Positions 45,973-55,038 are shown, numbered from the stretch's first letter. The stretch: 64,000 nt of DNA from Paenibacillus massiliensis 2301065 = DSM 16942 (GCF_000377505.1 NZ_KB898187.1:434001-498000), one strand, 5' to 3'. Made by a program: numbers and translations. Notes: a model not told the origin generated them from the sequence alone.

Positions 45973-46848
45973 TTACTCCTGTTCTGCAGTTTTTCTAACG
46001 TCATAGCGGTCTCGAAGCCAGTCGCCGAGCCAATTCGTGCACAGCACTACAATTACAATAGCCAGCCCTGGATACAGCATCAGCCCAGGCATTGATTGGA
46101 AATAAGGCCTGGAGTCGTTAAGCATACCTCCCCACTCTGGTATAGGCGGCTGCACGCCAAGGCCTATATAGGAGAAAGCTGAGATCAGCAGGATGACCTT
46201 GCCCAGATCGAGACTGGCCAGTACGAGTACCTGTCCAATGATATGCGGCAGCAAATGCTTGCGTATGATGGCATGTGGTGGCAATCCATTCGTGCGGGCA
46301 ATGAGGATATAATCCTTGCGCGATTCGGCCATGACGATGCTGCGGACCACTCGGGCATAGCTGACCCATTTCACCATCACAATAGCGAGGATCAGGCTCT
46401 CCATCCCAGGACCTAACAGACCAGCCAGAATGATAGCCACAATCATATCCGGAAATGCCAGAAAGCCGTCTGCCAATCGCATGAATATACGGTCGATCCA
46501 TCCGCCAAAATAGCCGGATAACAGGCCTACTGGAATCCCGACAACAAGGGCAGCAAACAGCGCCAAAAAGCTGTAGCCCAGCGTCTGTTGTCCGCCGAGC
46601 AACAGTCTTGTGAACACATCTCTACCCAGATGATCCGTTCCCAGCGGATGCTGCAGGCTCATGCCTTGCAGCCGATTGCCAAGATCCGTAAGCGTCGGGT
46701 CATGGCGAAGAAAGAATAATGCATGAATAATGGACATGAGCACGACAACTGTAAAGAGAGAGAGAAGAAGAAGCGGCCACTTTCTGCGGAAGCTTCGCCC
46801 TGAATTGTTGCTTAAGACCTTCATCCGTTCTGTTCCCTCTCCTTCCAT
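45973..46848 (-). CDS. ABC transporter permease, NikC/DppC-like
   Basis: 291 residues from the ATG at 46848 (GGAG 5 nt upstream), overlapping the preceding permease gene by 28 bp; an in-frame ATG at 46824 is an alternative. Six membrane helices are expected. The N-terminal GMSLQHPLGTDHLGRDVFTR segment is the NikC/OppC signature, and the permease loop includes ARTNGLPPHAIIRKHLLPHI. It forms a heterodimer with the NikB-like permease. Confidence 0.92.
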   Translation of the reverse strand: MEGEGTERMKVLSNNSGRSFRRKWPLLLLSLFTVVVLMSIIHALFFLRHDPTLTDLGNRLQGMSLQHPLGTDHLGRDVFTRLLLGGQQTLGYSFLALFAALVVGIPVGLLSGYFGGWIDRIFMRLADGFLAFPDMIVAIILAGLLGPGMESLILAIVMVKWVSYARVVRSIVMAESRKDYILIARTNGLPPHAIIRKHLLPHIIGQVLVLASLDLGKVILLISAFSYIGLGVQPPIPEWGGMLNDSRPYFQSMPGLMLYPGLAIVIVVLCTNWLGDWLRDRYDVRKTAEQE

Positions 46849-47768
46849 CTTATCTCCGGATTCAGGTATCTGTAGGAGATATCCACTGCCGTATTTACCA
46901 AGAAGACGATTATCGCCATTACGAGAATGTAGCCCTGTATCATCGGATAGTCCCGTTGTCGGATGGAATCCACGACAAGCTTGCCGATCCCTGGATAGGC
47001 AAACAGTACCTCCACAACGACAATCCCGCCAATCAGGCTCCCGAGACTTATACCGAACACTGTTATGACTGGTGGCAAAGAGTGTCTAAAGGCATGTGCC
47101 CAGAATATCCTCCACTCGGATAATCCCCTTGAACGGGCAGCACGAATGAATTCCTGACCCAGCGCATCCAGCAGGCTGGACCGAAGTAGCCTCACATATA
47201 CACCAGAGATCGCAAGTCCGAGTGTCAGAGAAGGCAGTACCAGTGATTCAAGGCCGTTCCTGCCCATCGTGGGAAGCCAGCTTAGACGGACTCCGAAGAG
47301 ATCAATCAAGATGAGACCCAGCCAGAAACTCGGCACCGCTGCACCTACAATAGATAGCAGACGACTGAGCTGGTCAATCCAGCGATCGCGGTACAACGCA
47401 GACAACGACCCGAGCGGCAAAGAAATAATTAGCATCACCAGAAGAGATCCGATCGCCAGCTCCATGGTAGCAGGAAGCGAGCTGAGGATCATCTCCATGA
47501 CCGGCTGCCCTGTCGCATAGGACGGTCCGAAGTCCAGACGAAGCATTCGTGAGAGCCAATCCCCATACTGCAGCAACAGCGGATCATTGAAGCCAAGCTC
47601 TTCCCTCACTTGTTCAATTTGCTCTTGGCTTACCGACAACTCGTCTACGTTGAGAATGGTAAGCACCGGATCGCCTGGAGCCAGACGTAGGAAAAGGAAG
47701 CCGATGAATGTAATCAAGAGTAAAAACAAGGCTACCTCCAGCAGCTTGCGGGCGATAATTTGTAGCAT
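46821..47768 (-). CDS. ABC transporter permease, NikB/DppB-like
   Basis: 315 residues with six predicted helices. Typical NikB/OppB N-terminus (LLITFIGFLFLRLAPGDPV) and permease loop FIRAARSRGLSEWRIFWAHA. It begins 4 bp after the stop of the solute-binding protein gene. Confidence 0.92.
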   Translation of the reverse strand: MLQIIARKLLEVALFLLLITFIGFLFLRLAPGDPVLTILNVDELSVSQEQIEQVREELGFNDPLLLQYGDWLSRMLRLDFGPSYATGQPVMEMILSSLPATMELAIGSLLVMLIISLPLGSLSALYRDRWIDQLSRLLSIVGAAVPSFWLGLILIDLFGVRLSWLPTMGRNGLESLVLPSLTLGLAISGVYVRLLRSSLLDALGQEFIRAARSRGLSEWRIFWAHAFRHSLPPVITVFGISLGSLIGGIVVVEVLFAYPGIGKLVVDSIRQRDYPMIQGYILVMAIIVFLVNTAVDISYRYLNPEIRWKEREQNG

Positions 47769-47772
47769 TTGG

Positions 47773-49392
47773 TTAGTTCACATCCAACTGATTCGTAATC
47801 ATATAATATTCACTGCGACTGGTTACCCAGTTTTTCACTTTTTGTTCATTGTAGGCCACAATGGTTGCAGGGTGCAGCACAAAGGAATTGATGACATGCT
47901 CATGCACATAGCTGGCTGCCTGCTCGGCGAGCTTGGCTCGTTCTTGCGTGTCCACGGTCGTATTCAACTGATCAATGAACTCTGTCAACTCAGGCTCTTC
48001 TGCCCCACTGAAGTTCAGGGCTCCTGTTGGATGATAGGTAGCATTCAGATAATATCCTGCATCCCCGCGAGGAGCCGTCAGATTACTATAGGTTGCAAGA
48101 TCCCAATCACGGTTGGAGGCCATATACTCCTCCGGTGTATCAATCTGTCTGATCTCCACCTCAATTCCGATTCGCTTGGCGTCAGATTGAAATACCTGAG
48201 CGATCAGTGGCAGATCTGCTCTAGAGCTATAGGTGAGCAACACGAGACGAAGCGGTACACCGTTCTTTTGCATGATACCGTTCTGCTGTGAGTAGCCAGC
48301 TTCTGCCAACTCCGCCACCGCTACCGACTGTCCTGTTGGATGGTTATCATACGTTGGTGCAAATGGAAGTGATGGCAGAAAAGGCCCTTGGGCTGCTTCT
48401 CCATACCCCAGCAGAATCGTATTCACAATCTCTTCCCGGTTAATCAGCGCATCCACAGCGCGTCGAACATGAATATCCTTCATCGCCTCACGCTCCATGT
48501 TCATTGTCATCTGGTGAACACGGAACGTGGCTGTTGATTCCACCTTCATTCCGGGCTTAGCGCGCAAGGACTCCAGACTCTCTACTTCTGGACGGTACAC
48601 GATGTCCACCTGACCGGACTCCAGTGCCAGAGAACGCGCGTTGGCATCCTCATTGAATGCAAAAGTAACAGAATCCAGCTTGGCAGCCCCATCCCAGTAA
48701 TCCTCATATCGCTCCAGTTCCAGCTTGCTACCTGGGGCGAAGGAGATTAACCGGAATGGTCCCGTGCCCACTGGCTTGTTCACAAAATCCTGCTCACTAA
48801 CATCAATCACGGATACATTCGGATTGACAAGCTCCGATATAAATTCGGGGAACTGCTGAGTGGTTGTGATCTGTAGTGTACTTCCCTCAGCCTCGATCTT
48901 ATCAATCTTGAGCGCATTTCTAATTGCAATGCTCTCCTTGACCGCTCGCTCAATTGAAGCCTTAACTGACTCTGCATCCATCTTCTTTCCATTGTGGAAG
49001 GTCACGTTCTCGCGCAGGTGAAGCGTCCAGTGCTTCCCGTCTTTACCCTCCCAGGACTCCGCTAGCCACGGTACCACCGTCAGTTGTTCTTCATCCAGCT
49101 TGACCAACGTCTCCGTAATACCTGCCCGAAGTGGGACATAACTGGAATCTACATGCGGGTCCAATGAACGTGTCGAGAAGTTATACAGGAAGCTAATATG
49201 CTTATTCTGGTCGCTAGCTGTCTCTACAGAGGACGTATTTGCACAAGCATTTAGAAATAGAAGTGCAAGTACGTTTGCCAGAACTATGGCACACTTGGCT
49301 CCACTTCTAAAGCCGAAGCGCCTCCTTCGATTATGTACTCTAATCTGTGATATCGTATGATCATTTGTCTTTACTCCGGCTTCGTGATTCAT
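47773..49392 (-). CDS. Solute-binding lipoprotein of Ni/peptide-type ABC importer (NikA/CntA-like, SBP_bac_5)
   Basis: 539 residues. An unusually long, basic N-terminal stretch precedes the hydrophobic signal and lipobox LNAC (~Cys51). ATG 49392 follows AGGAGCGGAAT, so this start is well supported. The SBP family 5 body includes WTLHLRENVTFHNGKKMDAE and PVGTGPFRLISFAPGSKLEL. A Zur box lies 34-48 bp upstream. Family members bind nickel chelates, peptides or opine metallophores such as staphylopine; the Zur control argues for a zinc-metallophore or zinc-related ligand. No metallophore synthesis genes (CntKLM-like) are in the window. Confidence 0.9.
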   Translation of the reverse strand: MNHEAGVKTNDHTISQIRVHNRRRRFGFRSGAKCAIVLANVLALLFLNACANTSSVETASDQNKHISFLYNFSTRSLDPHVDSSYVPLRAGITETLVKLDEEQLTVVPWLAESWEGKDGKHWTLHLRENVTFHNGKKMDAESVKASIERAVKESIAIRNALKIDKIEAEGSTLQITTTQQFPEFISELVNPNVSVIDVSEQDFVNKPVGTGPFRLISFAPGSKLELERYEDYWDGAAKLDSVTFAFNEDANARSLALESGQVDIVYRPEVESLESLRAKPGMKVESTATFRVHQMTMNMEREAMKDIHVRRAVDALINREEIVNTILLGYGEAAQGPFLPSLPFAPTYDNHPTGQSVAVAELAEAGYSQQNGIMQKNGVPLRLVLLTYSSRADLPLIAQVFQSDAKRIGIEVEIRQIDTPEEYMASNRDWDLATYSNLTAPRGDAGYYLNATYHPTGALNFSGAEEPELTEFIDQLNTTVDTQERAKLAEQAASYVHEHVINSFVLHPATIVAYNEQKVKNWVTSRSEYYMITNQLDVN

Positions 49393-49425
49393 ATTCCGCT
49401 CCTAAATTTCTAATAATAATATTTA

Positions 49426-49440
49426 TCGTAAAAATTACTA
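49426..49440. promoter_or_regulatory. Zur box upstream of the NikA-like importer operon
   Basis: TCGTAAAAATTACTA matches the Bacillus Zur 7-1-7 consensus TCGTAATNATTACGA at 12 of 14 defined positions. It sits where binding would block the operon's promoter and shares the TTAATTAGTAAT half with the box before the COG0523 gene. Confidence 0.75.
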
Positions 49441-49517
49441 ATTAACAGTGTATTGAATTTTTGCTTTTCTGTAAAGATCAATTTTATAAAGAGGATGAAA
49501 TTCAGGAACGACACATT

Positions 49518-49931
49518 TCATGAATCAGTGGTTTCCTGAGGCGTACCTTGGGCATTGTGCGGAGTAAGCGTTGATCGCACTTTGTTCACACCTTGGAGCC
49601 CGGCGCCTGTTGCAGCCAACCCTTCACTGTAGGTATAGACTGCATTACTACCGAGATAACTACCGGACAAGTGCTGCTGCACCAGCTCTTGTCCGATCTC
49701 TGGCGTAACCTCTCTGTACCAGATTCCCTCGGGGTAGGCAATCACTACACAGGCATCATTACAGCGTCCATTGCAGCGAGTACGAGTTGTATGCATCGTC
49801 TGCTCGGCCCCCTGTCTTACAATCTCCGCCCTAATCTCGTCTGTCACTTCATCAGCTCCGGCTCGCATGCAGCTTGCCCCGTTACAGATGAACAAATGAC
49901 AGCGAGTCCCTTCAAGATTCCAGGTAGCCAT
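49518..49931 (-). CDS. Thioredoxin-like [2Fe-2S] ferredoxin domain protein
   Basis: 137 residues from the ATG at 49931 (AAGGAG upstream); the frame extends to 50012 without a better start. Cysteines Cys16, Cys21, Cys53, Cys57 and Cys61 (CNGASC and CNGRCNDAC) fit the Cx4C...Cx3C arrangement of thioredoxin-like ferredoxins, and PEGIWYREVTPE is the family's next conserved block. Relatives occur next to cobalamin-pathway enzymes and COG0523 GTPases. Here it follows such a GTPase by 94 bp, presumably in the same Zur-controlled transcript. The last ~45 residues are Ser/Thr/Gln-rich and look disordered. Confidence 0.82.
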   Translation of the reverse strand: MATWNLEGTRCHLFICNGASCMRAGADEVTDEIRAEIVRQGAEQTMHTTRTRCNGRCNDACVVIAYPEGIWYREVTPEIGQELVQQHLSGSYLGSNAVYTYSEGLAATGAGLQGVNKVRSTLTPHNAQGTPQETTDS

Positions 49932-50025
49932 TGGCGTCACTCCTTTTTTCCTTGTTGATGGAATGCCCTGACACATCCGAGTCTTCAGTTGCTCGCACCG
50001 CAATAGGGGCATGCCTCACTTCATG

Positions 50026-51246
50026 CTACTGCAGCTGTGGATCGCCAGAATCATCAGCATCACTGAACCAAGGCAACGGGTTCTCGAACCTGCTCCAGTC
50101 TCCTGCTAGCTCATCCTCTCGAACGAGGCATTGATCCAACTCTGCCTCCAGCTCGGCTTGCTCCATATCCATGCCAATCATGACCAGCTCCGTTAGCCGA
50201 TCACCCCAATCGCTATCCCATCGAACTGCTACCTCTGGCTCGTATTGCAAAATCTCCTGTTGCTGAGCAGCTGGTAGAGCAGCAACCCAATATCCTGCAG
50301 GCCCAAACTGAATGGAAGGACCGGCCTGGCTGAGACTTGCAGCTACATCCTCCTTCGCAGCAACCCATACGAGTCCTTTGGCTCGCACCACTTCCTCAGG
50401 CCAATGATTCATGAAGTCTGCCAGCCTGGACGGGTGAAATGGTCTTCGACGCCGATACACAAAGGAGCGAATTCCGTATTCCTCTGTCTCCGGTGTATGC
50501 GACTCCTGCTCTAGCTCCTGAATCCAGCCCGCAGACATGCTGGCCTTCTCGAAGTCGAACAACCCCGTGTTCAGAACTTCAGAAGGGTTCACTTGCCCGT
50601 TCACAGTACGGATGATTTTGGCGCCTGGCTGCAATTTCCGGAGAATTCCCTCGAGTCTGTTGAGCTCGTTCTCCTCTACGAGATCACATTTATTCAATAA
50701 CAACACATCACAGGTCTCAATTTGATCGATTAGCAGATCAACAACTTCGCGGGTATCCTCCAAGCCTGCGGCCTGGTCACGATCCAGCAAGCTCTGACCA
50801 GAAGCAAAATCATGCCAGAAGCGATAGGCGTCCACTACCGTTACCATGCAGTCCAATCTGGCCAGCCGCGTAAGATCAACACCGGTCTGCTCATCGGCAT
50901 AGGTAAAGGTCTGAGCCACCGGAATGGGTTCGCTGATGCCTGTCGATTCAATCAGGATGTAATCAAAACGCCCTTCATTCGCCAATCGTTCAATCTCCTG
51001 CATTAGATCATCACGCAGCGTACAGCAGATGCATCCGTTGGACAGCTCTACCAGCTTCTCCTCTGTACGCGAGAGCGTTGCCTCTCCTTTGACCAGAGCA
51101 GCATCGACATTGATCTCGCTCATATCATTAACGATTACGGCTACCTTAAGGCCTTTGCGATTATTCAGCACATGGTTAAGTACGGTTGTCTTGCCTGAGC
51201 CCAGATAGCCACTTAGTACAGTTACAGGAATTCGTTGATTTGTCAT
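50026..51246 (-). CDS. COG0523 (CobW/ZagA-type) GTP-dependent metal chaperone
   Basis: 406 residues. P-loop GYLGSGKT (13-20), the metal-binding CxCC motif as CICC (Cys72, Cys74, Cys75), NKCD GTP-specificity motif (~160), and a C-terminal CobW_C domain (~285-395). COG0523 proteins such as B. subtilis ZagA (YciC) deliver zinc to client enzymes during zinc starvation and are Zur-repressed. A 13-of-14 match to the Zur box lies 72-86 bp upstream, so this is very likely the zinc-starvation chaperone. It starts with ATG after GGAGTAG. Confidence 0.93.
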   Translation of the reverse strand: MTNQRIPVTVLSGYLGSGKTTVLNHVLNNRKGLKVAVIVNDMSEINVDAALVKGEATLSRTEEKLVELSNGCICCTLRDDLMQEIERLANEGRFDYILIESTGISEPIPVAQTFTYADEQTGVDLTRLARLDCMVTVVDAYRFWHDFASGQSLLDRDQAAGLEDTREVVDLLIDQIETCDVLLLNKCDLVEENELNRLEGILRKLQPGAKIIRTVNGQVNPSEVLNTGLFDFEKASMSAGWIQELEQESHTPETEEYGIRSFVYRRRRPFHPSRLADFMNHWPEEVVRAKGLVWVAAKEDVAASLSQAGPSIQFGPAGYWVAALPAAQQQEILQYEPEVAVRWDSDWGDRLTELVMIGMDMEQAELEAELDQCLVREDELAGDWSRFENPLPWFSDADDSGDPQLQ

Positions 51247-51317
51247 CTGATTCTACTCCTTTTATTGGGGAATTATGTTAGCTACTTATGATTCGACTCG
51301 TACTCATTTTTGTTAAT

Positions 51318-51332
51318 TAGTAATTATTACGA
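51318..51332. promoter_or_regulatory. Zur box upstream of the COG0523 GTPase
   Basis: TAGTAATTATTACGA matches the Zur consensus TCGTAATNATTACGA at 13 of 14 defined positions and is extended by flanking TTGTTAAT and TTAACAA arms. Confidence 0.85.
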
Positions 51333-51494
51333 TTAACAAACATTAATATATAGCCCTTCCAGCGCTGTGTCAAGCAGATTTCCAACGAAACAAATGATAT
51401 TTCAAAAGATTATACGAGCGGACAAAGCTTATATTGAGGCATAACTTATGACACAACGAGGAGAATTTATTAGAAAAATGCATGACATAAATGA

Positions 51495-51530
51495 CAAAAA
51501 AGCGGGAGGCACCATGCGCCTAACCCGCTT
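51495..51530 (-). terminator. Terminator of the siderophore uptake operon
   Basis: On the minus strand AGCGGGTTAGGCGC pairs with GTGCCTCCCGCT imperfectly, followed by TTTTTTG. Confidence 0.85.
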
Positions 51531-51666
51531 GTGAATGTGTTACTTTATCTACATCTTACTACTAAAATTCAACCTGATATGATCAACAGCTTCCAACGTG
51601 GCCTCTATCTATCTTTCTTTCTATCTTTTCTATCTATTTCTCTATCGTCGATACGTGTGATTAACT

Positions 51667-53727
51667 TCAGCCATTACCAGGCTTCCGCCAATTGCTGCGA
51701 TACATCAGGTACAGGAAGTAAGGTGCACCAATCAGTGCAATCAGCAAGCCTGAGGGCACCTCTGTGGGAGCCATGACTGTTCGCCCGACTGTATCTGCCA
51801 ATACAAGCAGTACAGCTCCCAGTAATGCCGACAACACGATGGAATGACGCACATGATGTCCGATCAATACGCGCACGATGTGTGGTGCAATCAGACCGAT
51901 GAAGCCAATCGTTCCCACACAAGCCACAGCACCTCCAGCCAGTAATACTCCCGCCAGCATTGCCCATAGGCGGGTATGGCGAACAGAAAGTCCCAGTCCC
52001 GTCGACGTATGGTCATCAAAGACGAGCAGATCAAAGCGGCGGGCCAGCAACCATGCACCTGGAAGTAGTACCGCCAGGAAAATTCCAATCGTCCAGACCT
52101 GCTCCCAGCTCCGTGCATATGTGCTTCCCGTTAGCCAGACATACGCCGTACTGCCATACAGGGAGCCGCGAACGATCAAGGCTTGAATTCCCGCGCCGGC
52201 CATTGCCGAGACCGCGATCCCCAACAGGATGATAACCGACGGACTGAGTGCCTTATTCCATGACAGGAAGAAAATAATGAACGCTGCCGCACCTGCTCCA
52301 ATGATGGCTGCAATCGGCAGGAGGACAATAGGAATCTGTGGAAACGCAATCAGCACTGCCAATGCTCCAAGACCCGCTCCCGACGATACCCCTAGCACAG
52401 ATGCATCCGCCATCGGATTGCGGACGGCCATCTGAATCAGCACGCCACTGACAGCCAGTGCAGCTCCTGCTCCAGCAGCAACGAGCGTGCGTGGAATCCG
52501 TAGCTGAAGCATGGCAGAATGAAGTCCTTCTCCTTGCCCGATCAGTGTATAGAACCAATCGGTGAACGGAATCTTCGTTCCTCCGAACATCGTACTGAGC
52601 AGAAGCAGCAACAGGGTACCTGTTCCAAGCGCCCATGCGAGACCGACATAGCGAACACGTCTGGAGCGGCCTCCGACACTCATCGAGGTCTGATGATTCC
52701 CACCAGCAGCGAGCTTCATACGAGACAATACAAGCCAGATTAGCCAAGGGGCACCAATCAGTGCCATCATGGCACCTGTCGGCATCTCCATACTTCCATT
52801 GCGAATCATCCGTGCCAGGACGTCTGCTGCGGTCAGCAGCACCGCGCCCCATAAGAACGTACCTGGTATCAGCAGTCGGTGAGACCTGAGACCACTGAGC
52901 CTTACCAGATGGGGGGCCACCAGACCGACGAACCCTATCGGACCAATGACACTAACGATTATGGCAGCCAGTATTACGGAGAGCAGTAGACCGATCCCCC
53001 GTGTCAGATTCACACGCTGACCAAGCGAGGAGGAAGTCGCTTCATCCAAGTCGAGTACATCAAACTGTCTAGAAAGCAACCAGACAAGAACGGCTACTCC
53101 CACAACCCATGGCCATGCATACGCTACACCGCTCCAATCATTCTGGATCAACGTGCCTCCACCCCACAGGAACAATCCCTGCGTCTCAAATGCAAAGAAA
53201 ATATGTAGCGCACTAGTGAACGAGCCCAGCACCATCGAGACGATCAGGCCGGACAGAGCAAGTCTTACTGGCGTTGCGGAGCGGCCTCCGCTCATGACAT
53301 AAGCCATGCCGGCTGCCAAGAGTCCTCCCCCCGCAGCGAACAGGAATGGGGAATGCTGCAACAGGCTTGGGAACATCACCGTACCTAAAATAACACTAAA
53401 ATACGCACCTGCATTGATCCCCAATGTATCCGAGGCTGCGAGTGGGTTCTTGGTTATCGTCTGCAGTAAAGCTCCAGCGACCCCAAGAGCTCCTCCTGCC
53501 AGTAAGCCAATGACGGTACGGGGCATGCGCAAATCCCAAATCATGTTATGCTCCAGTGACTGTTGACGGTGAGCTAAGGCATCCCATACTGTAGCTAAGG
53601 GAATAGCTGCCTCACCGTAACAGAGACTGATGAAAAAAATCAGCAAGAGGGCGAGAATCCCGCCCCCAAAAATACTTGTCATTCGCCAACCATGCTGTGA
53701 TGAATGCTCTGCTGTACCGCCGGTCAT
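51667..53727 (-). CDS. Fused double FecCD-type iron-siderophore ABC permease (FhuB-like)
   Basis: 686 residues made of two tandem FecCD domains (~1-335 and ~355-680), each with about ten helices. Both halves carry the GxIGFVGLxAPHxVR coupling segment (IGFVGLVAPHLVRLSG and IGFIGLIAPHIVRVL). Most FecCD transporters use two separate proteins; the fused form is known from E. coli FhuB. Its ATG overlaps the stop of the binding-protein gene. No ATPase gene follows, so a FhuC-type ATPase elsewhere is needed. It imports ferric siderophores. Confidence 0.92.
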   Translation of the reverse strand: MTGGTAEHSSQHGWRMTSIFGGGILALLLIFFISLCYGEAAIPLATVWDALAHRQQSLEHNMIWDLRMPRTVIGLLAGGALGVAGALLQTITKNPLAASDTLGINAGAYFSVILGTVMFPSLLQHSPFLFAAGGGLLAAGMAYVMSGGRSATPVRLALSGLIVSMVLGSFTSALHIFFAFETQGLFLWGGGTLIQNDWSGVAYAWPWVVGVAVLVWLLSRQFDVLDLDEATSSSLGQRVNLTRGIGLLLSVILAAIIVSVIGPIGFVGLVAPHLVRLSGLRSHRLLIPGTFLWGAVLLTAADVLARMIRNGSMEMPTGAMMALIGAPWLIWLVLSRMKLAAGGNHQTSMSVGGRSRRVRYVGLAWALGTGTLLLLLLSTMFGGTKIPFTDWFYTLIGQGEGLHSAMLQLRIPRTLVAAGAGAALAVSGVLIQMAVRNPMADASVLGVSSGAGLGALAVLIAFPQIPIVLLPIAAIIGAGAAAFIIFFLSWNKALSPSVIILLGIAVSAMAGAGIQALIVRGSLYGSTAYVWLTGSTYARSWEQVWTIGIFLAVLLPGAWLLARRFDLLVFDDHTSTGLGLSVRHTRLWAMLAGVLLAGGAVACVGTIGFIGLIAPHIVRVLIGHHVRHSIVLSALLGAVLLVLADTVGRTVMAPTEVPSGLLIALIGAPYFLYLMYRSNWRKPGNG

Positions 53728-54725
53728 TTGGTCAGCTCACCAACTACCTGATCTACCAGAACTTTGGATGAAATCGGCCCACCGAAGGTCCACGAGGTAC
53801 CATCTAGCGCATAGAGGCGGTTTTCTTTTACAAAATTCAGTTCCTTCCAGACAGAGTTATCCTTCATCGCTTTCCCGAACACATCATCATCCTTCTGTGT
53901 TATATAGATGAAGTTACTGTCCTGTACTGCTGGCAATGCCTCAATACCCTTCGTATCAAAGCCGTACGCCTCATGCTTCTCGGCTTTCCAGTCGTTAATC
54001 ATCCCGATCTTGGCCAGTGTACCAGCGACTACGGAATTATCCGCGAAGAGACGCAGTGTCGCTGCATTTTGCACGGTGAACGCCTGTGTTAATACATAAT
54101 GAAGATCAGATTTTCCTGCATCAGCAAGCTTTTGCTTGGCTTCAATATAATGCTGATCCAGATCACTGATCACCTTCGCAGCCTCATCTGTCTTCCCTAC
54201 AGCCTTGGCGATTTCATTGAAGACATCAACCATACGGTCATAACTGTATCCGTCACCCTCATAGAAATTGAATTCCATAGTCGGCGCGATTGCCTTCAAT
54301 TGCTCGTAGATTGCAGCATTGTTGTCTGAGTTGGACAGAATCAAATCAGGCTTGAGCGCAGCAATGGCCTCCAGATTCGGCTCCCAGCGCATACCGACAT
54401 CCGTTACACTACTATCCAGAGCCGCCTCTGGGGAAACCCACAGCTTGTAATTCTCATTGTCGGCACTACCAACAGGCTGCACACCCAATGCGACCAAGTC
54501 CTCTGTGAGCGTCCACTCCAGTGCAACCACGCGAACAGCAGGCTTATCTAGCGTAAGCTCACCGTATTTGTGCTTAACTGTGATAGGTCCTTCAGCAGCT
54601 GTCGTAGTATTAGACCCTTCATTATTGGTGGTATCGGTACTTCCATTCCCACCTGCTGCTCCACACCCTGCCAGCACCACGACCAGTGCGATTAATGTGA
54701 TCCATGAACTCCAGATTTTCTTCAT
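53724..54725 (-). CDS. Iron-siderophore binding lipoprotein (FecB/FhuD family)
   Basis: 333 residues. Lipobox LAGC (~Cys21), a Gly/Asn/Thr-rich linker, then a periplasmic-binding TroA-type fold with PAVRVVALEWTLTEDLVALG and LEAIAALKPDLILSNS, both typical of FecB/FhuD proteins. It ends KVLVDQVVGELTK. It delivers a ferric siderophore to the fused permease. A perfect Fur box lies 45-59 bp upstream. The long linker and missing ATPase are normal for Paenibacillus. Confidence 0.93.
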   Translation of the reverse strand: MKKIWSSWITLIALVVVLAGCGAAGGNGSTDTTNNEGSNTTTAAEGPITVKHKYGELTLDKPAVRVVALEWTLTEDLVALGVQPVGSADNENYKLWVSPEAALDSSVTDVGMRWEPNLEAIAALKPDLILSNSDNNAAIYEQLKAIAPTMEFNFYEGDGYSYDRMVDVFNEIAKAVGKTDEAAKVISDLDQHYIEAKQKLADAGKSDLHYVLTQAFTVQNAATLRLFADNSVVAGTLAKIGMINDWKAEKHEAYGFDTKGIEALPAVQDSNFIYITQKDDDVFGKAMKDNSVWKELNFVKENRLYALDGTSWTFGGPISSKVLVDQVVGELTK

Positions 54726-54769
54726 ATTCTCCTAATCTCCTTGCTTCATATAGAATTTTCGCGCACAAA

Positions 54770-54784
54770 TGATAATGATTATCA
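54770..54784. promoter_or_regulatory. Fur box of the siderophore uptake operon
   Basis: TGATAATGATTATCA is an exact match to the 7-1-7 Fur consensus TGATAATNATTATCA. A partial second copy (GGATAATTATCA) follows at 54787-54798. Confidence 0.92.
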
Positions 54785-54845
54785 CTGGATAATTATCAGT
54801 TACAATGAATCTCTTGTCAACTACTGAGAAGCTTAAATAGAACAA

Positions 54846-54884
54846 GAAAAAGCAGCCTACACAGTAATAACTACTGGAAGCTGC
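54846..54884 (-). terminator. Terminator of the nitroreductase gene
   Basis: On the minus strand GCAGC pairs with GCTGC with an inner CAGTA/TTACTG stem, followed by TTTTTC. The remaining part of the 54885-55038 gap shows nothing recognisable. Confidence 0.7.
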
Positions 54885-55038
54885 CCCTGACCATCGTGGA
54901 TATTTCTTATATGAACGTACAAACGCTATATTGATTCTATGCAAGCCATCATTCAGGTTGGACACATTAGATTATAATTCGTACATATTTCAATCCGATG
55001 TACAAAGTCCAATTGGTATTCCACTCCGAATCCATTGG

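Larger units (their letters stand above)
51247..51666. other. Intergenic region with Zur box, terminator and pyrimidine-rich tract
   Basis: Holds the COG0523 gene's promoter region with a Zur box (51318-51332), the terminator of the iron-uptake operon (51495-51530), and a plus-strand CT-rich tract of TCTA/TTTC units (about 51601-51650). No gene was recognised. Confidence 0.6.

Noticed and set aside
44377..49392. Simple nickel importer (NikABCDE) call
   Set aside because: Family members carry nickel, peptides or metallophores; the Zur box makes a plain nickel role less likely, so no nik gene symbols were given.
49493..49525. Hairpin-like sequence after the ferredoxin gene
   Set aside because: Pairing is short and there is no U tract, so no terminator was called; transcription may read through towards the importer operon.
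54732..54965. 77-residue minus-strand reading frame between the siderophore-binding protein and nitroreductase genes
   Set aside because: It covers the Fur box and the nitroreductase terminator and has no family signature.
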